A DNA stretch of 64,000 nt from an uncultured Alteromonadaceae bacterium (GCA_947501935.1 CANMXU010000011.1:1-64000); one strand, 5' to 3'. Positions 54,076-63,930 are shown, counted from the stretch's first letter. A program made the numbers and translations. The notes: a model not told the origin generated them from the sequence alone.

Positions 54076-54527
54076 GTGTAATTAAACGCGGAGAACTTTT
54101 TCGAAATAAAGACCGAGGTAAACTAGCCGGAGTTTGTGCCGGCTTAGCTGACTACTTTGGCTGGGAAACTTGGCTTATTCGTATCCTTGTTGTTTCTGGC
54201 GTGTTATTAGGTATGGGTTGGTTTATCGTCGTTTATATTGCTTGCTGGTTTATTTTAGATGATAAACCTAAAGCCAGCATTGCGCAGAAAGGTAAAGCGG
54301 CAAGTACTTTTGGCAGTTCACCTGAAGCACAATCAGTTAATAAAGATGATATTGTTAACGAGTCGATTAAAGTTAAGTCGAGAATATGGCAGTCAGGTGA
54401 GCCACCTAAACAAGCATTTCATGATATTCGCCGTAAATTTAGATCGCTTGAAGGAAAACTTAGAAAAATTGAACAATATGTTACTTCTTCTGAATTTACC
54501 GTGTCGCGTGAAATAAACAAGTTATAG
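54072..54527 (+). CDS. pspC: Phage shock protein C
   Basis: 151 aa, longer than the 119 aa of Escherichia coli. The PspC domain (about residues 8-66) includes GKLAGVCAGLADYFGWET and a membrane segment. The C-terminal part is charged and predicted to be helical. It is an inner-membrane stress sensor acting with PspB. No pspD follows; a terminator does. Confidence 0.95.
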   Translation: MSVIKRGELFRNKDRGKLAGVCAGLADYFGWETWLIRILVVSGVLLGMGWFIVVYIACWFILDDKPKASIAQKGKAASTFGSSPEAQSVNKDDIVNESIKVKSRIWQSGEPPKQAFHDIRRKFRSLEGKLRKIEQYVTSSEFTVSREINKL

Positions 54528-54547
54528 CGCAGTTATCTAGTCGTTAC

Positions 54548-54571
54548 AAAAGGCCATTCAGGCCTTTTTTT
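54548..54571 (+). terminator. Rho-independent terminator after pspC
   Basis: AAAAGGCC (54548-54555), loop ATTCA, GGCCTTTT with a seven-T run to 54571. It separates pspABC from ycjXF. Confidence 0.88.
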
Positions 54572-54696
54572 ATTTTACAAAAATAAGTGGAGCGATGATT
54601 TAATATTAACGAATAGCAGGGTAAAAACTATTATCTCGTTAAAAAAGTCGTTAACATCAGCTCGGTATCTTATTATATTTATACATTATTTCCCCT

Positions 54697-56127
54697 ATGG
54701 CTTTGATCAAAAAAGAACAGTTAGAAAAGTTAAAACACAAAGCAGGTGAGCTGCTTAATCGCACTATAGACCAACACATAACCTTAGCTGTTACTGGCTT
54801 AAGTCGAAGTGGTAAAACCGCCTTTATTACTTCTTTAGTGAATCAATTGATTAATGAAGGTAATGGCGCGCAGCTGAGCTTTTTTAACCCTGTGCATCAA
54901 GGCCGCTTTATTGCCGCTAAACGTGTGCCGCAAAAGCACTTTCATATTAGCCGTTTTGATTACGACTCAGCGGTAAATGCCTTTTCACAAAATCCGCCAC
55001 AGTGGCCCGAGCCAACAAAAGGCATTAGTGAATTACGCATTGCGATAAAATATCAGCCCAAAGAGTCGTTATTAAAATATGCCACTGAAGCGGCAACCTT
55101 ATATTTAGACATTACCGATTACCCCGGCGAATGGTTGTTAGATTTACCTATGTTAAATCAAACCTTTGAACAGTGGTCAATGCAAATGGTGGCTTTGCTT
55201 AAGCAAGCCCCACGAAGTGAATATTCACAGGGATTTTTAGAAAAGGTTAAGCAACTTGACCCTTTAGCGCCTGCGAGTGAAGAGCTGTTGGCTGAAATTG
55301 CTAAAGAATATACCGAGTTATTACACCTTTATCGTGAAAAACTAGGCTTGTCATTGATACAACCTGGGCGGTTTATTTTGCCGGCAGAGCTTGCTGATGC
55401 GCCAATATTACAATTTTTTCCATATTCAGCCTTCGACAGTATTGAAGGTAATGCTTATCAAAATGCTGGTGACGATACCTTAATTGGTATGTTAAGGGCG
55501 CGCTTTATTGAATATAAAGAGCGGGTGGTAGGTAAGTTTTATAAAGAGCACTTTGTTAATTTCGACCGTCAAATTGTTTTGGCTGATTGTTTAACGCCAC
55601 TAAATAAAGGCGCTGAAATTTTTGCCGATTTAGAACAAGCTACCGCTTTAATTCTAGAAAGCTTTAATTATGGTAAATCAGGTGTTTTGTCGCGGCTATT
55701 TTCGCCTAAAATTGATAAATTATTATTTGCCGCCACTAAAGCCGATCATGTTACGCCTGAGCAACATGGTAATTTAGTGAGTTTATTAAATCAGTTAGTA
55801 CATTCAACTAAACATCATTTGAATTTTGAAACTATTGACATGAAAACGCTGGCGGTAGCCTCGGTAAAAACCACCAACGCGGGTAAAAGTGTTTATCAAG
55901 GGCGAGAGGTACCTGTACTTCAAGGGATTAGCCAGCAAAGTCAGCAAAAAATCACTGTATTTCCAGGTACTGTACCGGCACGTTTACCTAAGGCTGATTT
56001 TTGGCAAAAAGGCGGTTTTAACTTTATATCGTTTGAGCCAATAGCGCCGATAGAGTCGCATCAATGTTTACCGCATTTACGTATGGATCAAGTATTACAA
56101 TTTTTGTTAGGGGATAAAATGAGATGA
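54697..56127 (+). CDS. ycjX: YcjX family P-loop protein (DUF463)
   Basis: 476 aa. The P-loop GLSRSGKTAFITSLVNQL lies near residues 34-51, and TDYPGEWLLDLPML is characteristic of the family, an ATP/GTP-binding protein of unclear role linked to the Psp response. It overlaps ycjF by 4 bp. Unlike in Escherichia coli, a terminator lies between it and psp genes, and I cannot identify its own promoter. Confidence 0.94.
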   Translation: MALIKKEQLEKLKHKAGELLNRTIDQHITLAVTGLSRSGKTAFITSLVNQLINEGNGAQLSFFNPVHQGRFIAAKRVPQKHFHISRFDYDSAVNAFSQNPPQWPEPTKGISELRIAIKYQPKESLLKYATEAATLYLDITDYPGEWLLDLPMLNQTFEQWSMQMVALLKQAPRSEYSQGFLEKVKQLDPLAPASEELLAEIAKEYTELLHLYREKLGLSLIQPGRFILPAELADAPILQFFPYSAFDSIEGNAYQNAGDDTLIGMLRARFIEYKERVVGKFYKEHFVNFDRQIVLADCLTPLNKGAEIFADLEQATALILESFNYGKSGVLSRLFSPKIDKLLFAATKADHVTPEQHGNLVSLLNQLVHSTKHHLNFETIDMKTLAVASVKTTNAGKSVYQGREVPVLQGISQQSQQKITVFPGTVPARLPKADFWQKGGFNFISFEPIAPIESHQCLPHLRMDQVLQFLLGDKMR

Positions 56128-57137
56128 ATGAGCTCAAAGATGATTATCAGCAACAGATTTTGTTTGATGAAGAAACTAGTGATAGCCCTAAAGACGATAG
56201 CCAAACGCAAATACTATTTAGTAATCAAGACTGGCAGCCTGAAGATGAGCTAATTAATAGCTTAGATGATGAGCCCGAAACCATTAGCCGACCTAGCTGG
56301 CTTTGGCGCAGTATTGCCGCTTTATTCTCGGTAATTGTGGTGGTTGAAGCGGTTGATTTTTTCACTATAGGCTTTACTGAGTCGCCGATAATAACCGCTA
56401 TATATGCGGCTTTGCTTTTTTGCTTAGTTATTGTTTCAGGCCGAGCTGTGCTGAGAGAGGTTATTGGCCTTAGGCAATTTAAAAAACAGCAGCAGGTGCA
56501 AAGTCAAGTAAAGGCTTTAACGGCGGGCGAGGGGAATTTAAGTGCTAGTGAGTTATGTGAGAAAATATCAAAGCAACTCCCTTGTGACTTATTAACCGAG
56601 CAAGAGCAGCAATGGTCTGAACTTAATATTGACGATTATAGCGATGCTGAATTACTACAACTGTATTCTCGTTTGGTATTAACGAAAGTTGATAAAAAAG
56701 CGGTGGCTGAAATTGCCAAGTTCTCTTCTGAGTCGGTGGTGTTAATTGCTCTTAGCCCAGTAGCTATTCTTGATATGCTAATCATGGTCAGTCGTAACTT
56801 ACGCCTTATTGATAAAATTGCTGGTTTATACGGTTTAAAGCTTGGTTATTGGAGTCGCATTAAACTTATCAGACAAGTTTTTGTAAATATGGTTTATGCC
56901 GGCGCAAGTGAATTAGTGGCAGATTTTGGCGCTGACATGTTAGGCGCTGATGTATTGGGTAAGCTCTCAGGTCGCTTGTCACAGGGCTTAGGCGCTGGCT
57001 TGTTAACTGCGCGTTTAGGTTTGAAAACGTTAAAATTATGTCGCCCGATCCCGTTTGAAACCGACGCACCTAAGCTTGGTGATATACGCAAAGAAATGTT
57101 AGGCCAAATTAAAAAACTGGCGCTTAATAAAAGTTAA
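56124..57137 (+). CDS. ycjF: UPF0283 membrane protein YcjF (DUF697)
   Basis: 337 aa. Two adjacent membrane segments (about residues 66-84 and 90-107) follow an acidic N-terminal region; the C-terminal part has the family's VVLIALSPVAILDMLIMVSRNLRLI segment in pieces near residue 210 and a Gly/Ala-rich tail. Function unknown; coupled to ycjX. Confidence 0.92.
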   Translation: MNELKDDYQQQILFDEETSDSPKDDSQTQILFSNQDWQPEDELINSLDDEPETISRPSWLWRSIAALFSVIVVVEAVDFFTIGFTESPIITAIYAALLFCLVIVSGRAVLREVIGLRQFKKQQQVQSQVKALTAGEGNLSASELCEKISKQLPCDLLTEQEQQWSELNIDDYSDAELLQLYSRLVLTKVDKKAVAEIAKFSSESVVLIALSPVAILDMLIMVSRNLRLIDKIAGLYGLKLGYWSRIKLIRQVFVNMVYAGASELVADFGADMLGADVLGKLSGRLSQGLGAGLLTARLGLKTLKLCRPIPFETDAPKLGDIRKEMLGQIKKLALNKS

Positions 57138-57180
57138 AAATCATTATTTCACGACTATTTTTTGCAAAAGATCAGTTAAA

Positions 57181-57217
57181 AACGCCCTGAGCTACAATTG
57201 TTGCTCAGGGCGTTTTT
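57181..57217 (+). terminator. Rho-independent terminator after ycjF
   Basis: Perfect 12-bp arms AACGCCCTGAGC (57181-57192) and GCTCAGGGCGTT (57203-57214), followed by Ts. A strong hairpin 43 bp after the stop codon. Confidence 0.92.
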
Positions 57218-57220
57218 TCT

Positions 57221-57238
57221 TGTTCATATTTATTTACA
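57221..57238. promoter_or_regulatory. TyrR box upstream of phhA
   Basis: TGTTCA-N6-TTTACA; the TyrR consensus is TGTAAA-N6-TTTACA. The right half is perfect and the outer bases of the left half (TGT...A) are kept. It lies about 170 bp before the phhA start, immediately after the ycjF terminator. Confidence 0.6.
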
Positions 57239-57409
57239 ATAGTCGTTTTCACAAATAATTTCCCGAACGTACGAGCACTACATATTCGTTACGACTTACC
57301 CTACTATGGAAACAGCTACAGTGGATTTTCCACAGCAACCTGATAAATATTACGCATAATAAAAATACTAAAGGCGTGATTTATATTCGGTGAATTTAAG
57401 GTTTTTAAA

Positions 57410-58231
57410 ATGGGGAAAGCAACAAAGTACGTATCTAAAAAAATGGATGAACAAGGTAATATTGCATGGAGTGATGAAGAAAATAACATATGGCATGACT
57501 TGATCACCCGACAACTCGCTTGTATTAAAAATAAAGCCTGTGATGAATTTGTTCATGGTCTTAAATTATTGAACTTACCACACAACCGAGTACCGCAGTT
57601 ACACGAAGTTAATCAAGGATTAATGCTAGCGACAGCTTGGCAATGTGTGCCAGTAAATGCCTTAATTGGCTTTGAAGAGTTTTTTGGTTTATTAGCAAAT
57701 AGAAAGTTTCCGGTAGCTACATTTATACGCAGCCGTGAAGAGTTTGATTATTTACAAGAACCTGATATTTTTCATGAAATATTTGGTCATTGTCCATTAC
57801 TGACTGATCCTGATTTTGCTGACTATACTCAAGCCTATGGAAAAATGGGGCTTGCAGCCAACAAAGAACAACGCGTTTATTTAGCGCGTTTATATTGGTT
57901 CACTGTTGAGTTTGGTTTATTAGATACCCCTAAAGGGCTACGTATTTATGGTGGTGGTATTTTGTCTTCACCATTAGAAACCGAGCACGCCATAAACAAC
58001 GCAGGGGTTGAACGTAAAAAGCTGCAAGTGCTTGATGTTCTTCGCACTCCATATCGAATTGATATTATGCAGCCGGTTTATTACATGCTGAAAAAAGTCA
58101 GCGACTTAAAAAATGTTAGAAAGCTGGAAGTTGAAGATGTAATGAACTTAATTGAACAAGCCAAAACACTTGGCTTGTATCCCGCTAAGTACGCAGCGAA
58201 AAAAACTATTAATATTACTCCAAGTCACTAA
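57410..58231 (+). CDS. phhA: Phenylalanine 4-monooxygenase
   Basis: 273 aa, the short bacterial form without an N-terminal regulatory domain. It converts phenylalanine to tyrosine with tetrahydropterin and O2. The iron ligands are the two His in [14 protein letters not shown] and the Glu in [14 protein letters not shown] lies 8 nt before the start. phhB follows 10 bp later and recycles the pterin. Confidence 0.97.
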   Translation: MGKATKYVSKKMDEQGNIAWSDEENNIWHDLITRQLACIKNKACDEFVHGLKLLNLPHNRVPQLHEVNQGLMLATAWQCVPVNALIGFEEFFGLLANRKFPVATFIRSREEFDYLQEPDIFHEIFGHCPLLTDPDFADYTQAYGKMGLAANKEQRVYLARLYWFTVEFGLLDTPKGLRIYGGGILSSPLETEHAINNAGVERKKLQVLDVLRTPYRIDIMQPVYYMLKKVSDLKNVRKLEVEDVMNLIEQAKTLGLYPAKYAAKKTINITPSH

Positions 58232-58241
58232 AGGAACTCTT

Positions 58242-58580
58242 ATGAGCGAGCAACTATCAAATCAACAATGTGAAGCATGCCAAGCTGATGCGCCAAAAGT
58301 TTCAGATGATGAATTACCGCATTTATTAGCACAAATTCCCGATTGGGTGCCACAAGTTAGAGACGGAATTATGATGTTAGAACGAGAATATAGCTTTAAA
58401 AACTATAAACTTGCTTGGGCGTTTGCCAATAAAGTATCAGAGTTGGCTGAGCAAGAATTTCATCATCCAGCAATATTACTAGAGTGGGGTAAAGTGGTAG
58501 TGACTTGGTGGAGCCATTCTATTAAGGGCTTACACCGTAATGACTTTATTTGTGCGGCGAAAACTGACCAACTGCTGTAG
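58242..58580 (+). CDS. phhB: 4a-hydroxytetrahydrobiopterin dehydratase
   Basis: 112 aa. The dehydratase motif [25 protein letters not shown] region is present ([10 protein letters not shown], then [15 protein letters not shown]). I chose the ATG at 58242, with AAAGGA upstream; the longest frame starts inside phhA. An N-terminal QCEACQ motif is usual for this group. It regenerates the pterin cofactor of PhhA. Confidence 0.97.
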   Translation: MSEQLSNQQCEACQADAPKVSDDELPHLLAQIPDWVPQVRDGIMMLEREYSFKNYKLAWAFANKVSELAEQEFHHPAILLEWGKVVVTWWSHSIKGLHRNDFICAAKTDQLL

Positions 58581-58641
58581 CGTTTTGTTACATATTTATG
58601 ATTAAAAATTAAAACACTTGTTCTACAGGGCTTTTGTTTGT

Positions 58642-58659
58642 TGTACAAATTAGTTTACA
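58642..58659. promoter_or_regulatory. TyrR box upstream of tyrR
   Basis: TGTACA-N6-TTTACA matches the TyrR consensus in 11 of 12 defined positions. It ends 39 bp before the tyrR start codon, a position fitting autoregulation, which is established for Escherichia coli tyrR. Confidence 0.75.
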
Positions 58660-58698
58660 ATGGTTTTTTGAATGTAAAGAAATCAGAGGGCCTGTAGC

Positions 58699-60240
58699 AT
58701 GCGCTTGGAAATAAGCTGTCAAGATCGTGTCGGAATTGCACAAAAAGTTTTAGGAATTTTTGTCGACTACGATATTAATGTCCGTGGTATTGAATTAAAA
58801 CAGCCGGGCGTTATTTTTATAAATATTCTTGACCTCGACTTTTCACAGTTACAACAATTCATGCCGAAGTTACGCCTACTTGAAGGCGTAACTGACGTGA
58901 AAACAGCACCATTTATGCCGTTTGAACGTGAGCGTAACGAATTAGCAACCTTAGTTAAAACCTTTCCTGATCCCTTTATTTCTATTGATACTAAAGGCAA
59001 TATTCGTTTAATTAATAATATTGCTTCAGCCGTTATGGGCATGAACTCTACCGGTATTATTGGTGAAAACATCAGCCAATGGCTTAAAGGTTTTAATTTC
59101 CCACGTTGGTTAGACAGCAAAGATGTTCTAGCACAAACTCGCCGGTTAAAATTTCAAGAAGAAGACTACGTTGCCGACATGATGCCTATTCATGTTTCTG
59201 AGGACGAAGGTACGCAAATTTTAGCGGGCGCGATGATTATATTAAAATCTGAGCTTCGTTTAGGTGAGCAAATGACAGCCTTTAAACAAGCCAGTGATAA
59301 TAATTTTTCCGGGATTCATGCCAGCTCAGGTGCTATGAGAAAAGTGATCCGCGAAGCTAAACGTATGGCATTACTTGACTCTTCCATGCTAATTATTGGT
59401 GAAACAGGTACAGGTAAAGAGCTTATTGCTAGAGCATGTCATTCAGCTAGTGATCGTACTGAAAACCCATTTATGACCCTAAACTGTGCATCACTTCCTG
59501 ATGACGCTGCTGAAAGTGAATTATTCGGTAAAGGGGGCGAACAAGGTAAACGCGGACTATTCGAATTAGCTGATGGCGGAACACTGTTTCTTGATGAAGT
59601 TGGCGAAATGTCACCTAAATTACAAACTAAATTGTTACGAGTTATTCAAGACGGTAACTTTAGAAGGGTAGACGATGAGCAAGAAATTAATGTAAATATT
59701 CGCATTATTAGCTCAACTAATCGTGACTTATTAAGCATGGTATCAACTGGCGAGTTTCGAGAAGATTTATATTATCGTTTAAACGTATTAGGTTTAAATG
59801 TGCCGTCGCTACGTGAACGCCGCAGTGATATTATTCCACTGGCTGAATACTTTATTGCTAAATTTGGTCAGCGCATTGGAAAATACAATGTTGCTCTTTC
59901 AGACGATTGTCGTGATTTTATCGAGCACTATCCTTGGCCTGGCAATGTTCGCCAATTAGAAAATGTTCTTATTCGCGCAATTTCGTTAATGGAAGGCACT
60001 GAGGTATTAACTTCACACTTGCAATTACCCGCGTATACTCGTGAACATGGTTACCTTGAGCAAGAATTTGAAGGCACTTTAGACGCTGCGGTAAAAGGCT
60101 TTGAAGCAGATTTATTAAGAAAACTTTACCCTGCTTATCCAAGTACTCGCCAGTTAGCGAAAAAGCTCGGCTTAAGCCATACCGCTATCGCTAATAAGTT
60201 ACGTGAATACGACATTAATAAAAAAACTGTAAAAATTTAA
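58699..60240 (+). CDS. tyrR: Transcriptional regulator TyrR
   Basis: 513 aa (Escherichia coli 513). Domains in order: ACT (1-~70), PAS (~80-190), AAA+ (~205-430, Walker A GETGTGKE) and a C-terminal Fis-type helix-turn-helix (STRQLAKKLGLSHTAIANKL). The sigma-54 contact GAFTGA is missing; the region reads LFGKGGEQGKRGLFE, as expected for TyrR, which works with sigma-70. It controls aromatic amino acid genes in response to Tyr, Phe and Trp. TyrR boxes precede phhA, tyrR and fah. Confidence 0.97.
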   Translation: MRLEISCQDRVGIAQKVLGIFVDYDINVRGIELKQPGVIFINILDLDFSQLQQFMPKLRLLEGVTDVKTAPFMPFERERNELATLVKTFPDPFISIDTKGNIRLINNIASAVMGMNSTGIIGENISQWLKGFNFPRWLDSKDVLAQTRRLKFQEEDYVADMMPIHVSEDEGTQILAGAMIILKSELRLGEQMTAFKQASDNNFSGIHASSGAMRKVIREAKRMALLDSSMLIIGETGTGKELIARACHSASDRTENPFMTLNCASLPDDAAESELFGKGGEQGKRGLFELADGGTLFLDEVGEMSPKLQTKLLRVIQDGNFRRVDDEQEINVNIRIISSTNRDLLSMVSTGEFREDLYYRLNVLGLNVPSLRERRSDIIPLAEYFIAKFGQRIGKYNVALSDDCRDFIEHYPWPGNVRQLENVLIRAISLMEGTEVLTSHLQLPAYTREHGYLEQEFEGTLDAAVKGFEADLLRKLYPAYPSTRQLAKKLGLSHTAIANKLREYDINKKTVKI

Positions 60241-60362
60241 TTACGTTATTATTTATATTGCTTAAAGTCAGTGTTGGTATGAAGTTGCTGGCTTTAAACA
60301 ATAATTAATAAAAATTATTGCGCCATCGTCCTACCAATATTTCCTCATCACTCACTTTTTGT

Positions 60363-60380
60363 TGTAAAGATATCGTCACA
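60363..60380. promoter_or_regulatory. TyrR box upstream of the fumarylacetoacetase gene
   Basis: TGTAAA-N6-GTCACA: the left half is perfect, the right half matches 4 of 6. It lies 140 bp before the fah start in the 279-bp gap after tyrR. It is weaker than the tyrR site but its context supports it. Confidence 0.5.
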
Positions 60381-60519
60381 TTTATTTTGTGCCTGTTTAG
60401 CTGACATATTTCAGCGTCTTAGGTGCTTATCGTAAGATATTAGCCATTCTATTAAATGGAAAAACGAGTTAAGTAAATTACACTTAACTTAAGTTTTACT
60501 AATGGTTAAGGTTTTTTTG

Positions 60520-61509
60520 ATGAAGTTAGCAAGCTTAAAAAATAATACCCGAGATGGGCAGCTAGTTGTTGTAAACAAAAGTTTGAGCAAAGCAGTAGTA
60601 GTAGACTATATAGCGAATACGCTACAACAAGCACTCGATAATTGGGGGCAAATTGCTCCGCAACTTAAAGAAGTGTATTTCAAACTCAATAATAACCAGA
60701 TTGACAATACCATCGACTTTGAGCAAAAACAGTGTGAATCGCCACTACCACGTGCCTTTCAATGGGCTGACGGTAGCGCCTATGTTAACCATGTTGAATT
60801 AGTGCGAAAAGCACGTGGCGCAGAAATGCCTGAAACTTTTTGGACTGATCCATTAATGTATCAAGGCGGCTCCGATGCGTTTGTTGGCCCGCGAGATAAT
60901 ATTAATGTTGTATCTGAAACATACGGTATTGATTTTGAATCAGAAATAGCTGTAATAACCGATGATGTACCTATGGCAGCAACCCCTGAGCAATGTCAAA
61001 AATACATTAAGTTAATTATGTTAGTGAACGATGTTTCTTTACGTAATTTAATCCCCGCAGAGCTAGCTAAAGGTTTTGGTTTTTTCAGTAGCAAGCCTTC
61101 AAGTGCATTTTCGCCTGTAGCTGTTACTCCCGATGAATTAGACAATGCATGGGATGGTAAAAAATTACATCTGCCATTAACCACACATTTTAATGATGAA
61201 TTATTTGGTCAACCCAATTGTGGTGTAGATATGACTTTTGATTTCCCGACCATTGTTGCGCATGCTGCTAAAACTCGGCCACTATCTGCCGGCTGTATTG
61301 TCGGCTCTGGAACCATTTCAAACTATGATCGCTCTGCAGGCTCAAGCTGCTTAGCAGAAAAGCGGATGTTAGAAATAGTTGCCGATGGTAAAGCTACTAC
61401 TGAGTTTATGAAGTTTGGTGACAAGGTGCGCATTGAAATGTTTGATCACGCTGGGCAAAGTATATTTGGTGCAATTGACCAGCAAGTTAGTCAGTATACT
61501 CCCGAATAA
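60520..61509 (+). CDS. fahA: Fumarylacetoacetase (FAH family)
   Basis: About 329 aa. The FAH fold motifs are present: YGIDFESEIAVITDD for the metal site, LRNLIPAELAKGFGFF, and TISNYDRSAGSSCLAEKR. The last step of tyrosine degradation splits fumarylacetoacetate into fumarate and acetoacetate. I chose the ATG at 60520 with AAGG 8 nt upstream; a longer in-frame start at 60502 adds six residues. It lies 80 bp before maiA. The order phhA-phhB-tyrR-fah-maiA also occurs in Shewanella (recalled). Confidence 0.9.
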   Translation: MKLASLKNNTRDGQLVVVNKSLSKAVVVDYIANTLQQALDNWGQIAPQLKEVYFKLNNNQIDNTIDFEQKQCESPLPRAFQWADGSAYVNHVELVRKARGAEMPETFWTDPLMYQGGSDAFVGPRDNINVVSETYGIDFESEIAVITDDVPMAATPEQCQKYIKLIMLVNDVSLRNLIPAELAKGFGFFSSKPSSAFSPVAVTPDELDNAWDGKKLHLPLTTHFNDELFGQPNCGVDMTFDFPTIVAHAAKTRPLSAGCIVGSGTISNYDRSAGSSCLAEKRMLEIVADGKATTEFMKFGDKVRIEMFDHAGQSIFGAIDQQVSQYTPE

Positions 61510-61589
61510 TGTGTTTAATTAAGTTGTTTGAATAAGTTGCTTGAATAAATACTACATAAAAAATATGGTTTAGTTAAAAGGATTGGTGA

Positions 61590-62231
61590 ATGAAGCTTTA
61601 TGGTTATTGGCGCTCGTCAGCGGCTTATCGAGTACGCATTGCGCTGCATTTAAAAATGCTTGAATTTGAAAATATTGCAGTGCATTTAGTTAAAAATGGC
61701 GGCGAGCAGCACCAAAGCCAATATAGCGAACTAAACCCAAGTGAACTCGTTCCTACACTAGTTGACGATGATTTAGTGCTAAACCAATCGTTAGCTATTA
61801 TTGATTATATTGATAGCGCATACCCTAAACCTGCTTTGTATCCAAGCGCTCTTAAAGAGCGTGTTAAAGCACAGGCATTAGCACTCGATATTGCCTGTGA
61901 AATTCATCCGGTGAATAACTTACGTATTCAACAATATTTAGTTAACGAAGCTGGGCTGAGTGAGCAAAATAAGCTGGCTTGGTGTCATCACTGGATGAAT
62001 AATGGTTTTCTCGCTTTAGAGAAAAAATTACAACAAAGTGCAGGGCGCTTCTGTTATGGTGACTCAGTGTCAGTTGCTGATATATGTTTGATACCGCAAG
62101 TATATAATGCTAATAGAATTAACCTTGATATGAGCGCTTTTCCAATTATTAACCGTATTGCTCTGCACTGTAATTCGCTGCCTGCCTTTCAACTGGCCTT
62201 ACCTGAAAACCAACCGGATGCTGCTTGTTAA
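61590..62231 (+). CDS. maiA: Maleylacetoacetate isomerase
   Basis: 213 aa zeta-class glutathione transferase. The active-site start WRSSAAYRVRIALHL corresponds to the family SSCSxRVRIA, with the Ser pair kept and the Cys replaced by Ala. NPSELVPTLVDDD and LNQSLAIIDYID are the glutathione-binding region. It isomerises maleylacetoacetate to fumarylacetoacetate, the substrate of the neighbouring enzyme. The spacer before it holds the tandem repeat AAGTTGYTTGAAT (61521-61546). Confidence 0.96.
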   Translation: MKLYGYWRSSAAYRVRIALHLKMLEFENIAVHLVKNGGEQHQSQYSELNPSELVPTLVDDDLVLNQSLAIIDYIDSAYPKPALYPSALKERVKAQALALDIACEIHPVNNLRIQQYLVNEAGLSEQNKLAWCHHWMNNGFLALEKKLQQSAGRFCYGDSVSVADICLIPQVYNANRINLDMSAFPIINRIALHCNSLPAFQLALPENQPDAAC

Positions 62232-62430
62232 TACCAATTAAGAAACCACTTTAGTTGTTGCTCTGTATAAAAAATCACCGTTACATTCTTTTTTACATAT
62301 AAAAGCCAATTAAACGTTAAAAATTGACCATTGCCTGTTGCAACTCTCGCTAAAAAGGGTTGCAATAAGAATTCAAAAATCTATTTCATAAACAATACCA
62401 TCTTGTTGTTATCGAGCATGTAGGGCATAT

Positions 62431-63294
62431 ATGGAAAATTTAGAATCAACACAAAAACAAGCTCCTTGGGCCATTATAATTATCACACTTGCTATTATTG
62501 TTGCGGCGGTAGTTTGGCAGTTTATCGACGAAAAAGTTGAGCCTGAACCTGTTCCAGTTGTAGAAGTGATTGAAGAGCCGATTGTTGAGCCTATCAAAGT
62601 TGAACCTGAGCCTGTTATTGAAGAAGTGGTGGAAGTATTACCTGAGGTTGAACCTGAGCCTGAAGTTATTGAAGAAGACCCATTACCAAATCTGAACGAC
62701 TCAGACAGCTGGGTGCAAGAAAAGCTACCTAGCTTAACTTGGCGCAAAGAATTATTAAAACTAGTGATCAACGAAGATATGATCCGCCGCTTTGTAGTAT
62801 TTACTGATAATTTCTCTCAAGGCATAGTTGCCTATGAACACAGCCCGTTTATTCAACCGATGACTTCATTTTCAACGGCTGAAAAAGTTGAATCAGAAAA
62901 CATGAACGAAGAAGCTTGGTTATGGGATGAAAAATCGACCCGTCGCTTTAGTTTATATGTTGATCTTCTACGCTCAATTGATACCGAAACTTTAGTGCAG
63001 TGGTACGTAGAAATGAAACCACTCATTGATGAAGCTTATGAAGAATTGGGTTATCCAGATGACGAGTTTACCGACGCTTTGCAAGACGCTATCACTCGCG
63101 TTTTAGATATGGAGATACCTAAGCAACCTGTGGTATTAACTCGCCAGAGCGTAATGTATAAATATGCTGATGCAGACCTAGAGAAACTTGACGATACTGA
63201 TAAGCTATTACTGCGTTTAGGTCGTGAAAACTTATTAGTAATAAAATCAATTTTATTAGAAATTAATGAGAAGCTATCGAGAGCTGTTCGTTAA
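62431..63294 (+). CDS. DUF3014 membrane-anchored protein
   Basis: 287 aa. One N-terminal membrane segment (about residues 12-30) is followed by an acidic, Pro/Glu/Val-rich stretch (about 36-85) with repeated EPEPV units and then a helical DUF3014 domain (from DSWVQEKLPSLTWRKELLKL). The Pro-rich part looks like a spacer across the periplasm, as in TonB-like proteins. Function unknown. Its stop overlaps the acyltransferase start by one base. Confidence 0.83.
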   Translation: MENLESTQKQAPWAIIIITLAIIVAAVVWQFIDEKVEPEPVPVVEVIEEPIVEPIKVEPEPVIEEVVEVLPEVEPEPEVIEEDPLPNLNDSDSWVQEKLPSLTWRKELLKLVINEDMIRRFVVFTDNFSQGIVAYEHSPFIQPMTSFSTAEKVESENMNEEAWLWDEKSTRRFSLYVDLLRSIDTETLVQWYVEMKPLIDEAYEELGYPDDEFTDALQDAITRVLDMEIPKQPVVLTRQSVMYKYADADLEKLDDTDKLLLRLGRENLLVIKSILLEINEKLSRAVR

Positions 63295-63878
63295 TGGAGT
63301 TACCTGAAGTTAACGCGTGCATTCCAAGGCGTAATAATCGTTTGCTTCAAGCCTTAGGGCGGCTAATATTAAAATTGCTAGGTTGGCAGGTTAAAGGCAA
63401 CTTTCCTGAGCAAAAAAAGTTTATTTTAGCGGTAGCGCCACATACCTCAAATTGGGATTTCATTATTGGTGTTGCCGTAATGTTTTCCCTCGATTTAAAA
63501 ATAAACTTTCTGGGTAAGCATTCTATTTTTATTTGGCCTTTTAAAGGGTTATTAGAAAGTATTGGCGGCATTCCTATTTTTCGAGACAGCCGACATGGTG
63601 TAGTTGACCAACTTGTTAAACGCTGTAGGGAAAGTGAATACTTTGTTTTAGGTATAGCCCCAGAAGGAACGCGCAGTAAAACCAATCAATGGAAAAGTGG
63701 TTTTTTACATATTGCTCATCAAGCGAACATTCCTGTTGTTCCTGTGAGTTTGCACTTTGATAAAAAACAAGTGATTTTGCAACCGGCTAAAATGATATCT
63801 GCTGATATTGATGCCGAATTAATACGCTTTAAACACTGTTTTGACGACGCTTGTGCAAAAAATCCGCAAGCAGTCTAG
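63294..63878 (+). CDS. PlsC-like acyltransferase
   Basis: 194 aa. The catalytic HX4D is in APHTSNWDFIIG, and the second acyltransferase motif is APEGTRSKTNQWKSG. It resembles short 1-acylglycerol-3-phosphate acyltransferase relatives (COG0204), probably not the housekeeping PlsC. It is coupled to the DUF3014 gene by a TAATG overlap. The acceptor is unknown. Confidence 0.85.
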   Translation: MELPEVNACIPRRNNRLLQALGRLILKLLGWQVKGNFPEQKKFILAVAPHTSNWDFIIGVAVMFSLDLKINFLGKHSIFIWPFKGLLESIGGIPIFRDSRHGVVDQLVKRCRESEYFVLGIAPEGTRSKTNQWKSGFLHIAHQANIPVVPVSLHFDKKQVILQPAKMISADIDAELIRFKHCFDDACAKNPQAV

Positions 63879-63895
63879 TTTTTACAAACAAACAC

Positions 63896-63924
63896 TTGCA
63901 ACCGCGGTTACGATTCGCGATAAT
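63896..63924 (+). promoter_or_regulatory. Stable-RNA-type promoter
   Basis: TTGCAA (63896-63901), a 17-bp spacer, GATAAT (63919-63924), then a GC-rich discriminator CAGCGCCGC. The GC-rich discriminator is typical of growth-rate-controlled stable RNA promoters. Transcription would start near 63931. Confidence 0.6.
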
Positions 63925-63930
63925 CAGCGC

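Noticed and set aside
62409..62771. Open frame on the minus strand rich in Ser, Thr and Gly
   Set aside because: It is the antisense of the acidic Pro/Glu/Val-rich stretch of the DUF3014 gene; its composition follows from that repeat and it has no ribosome binding site.
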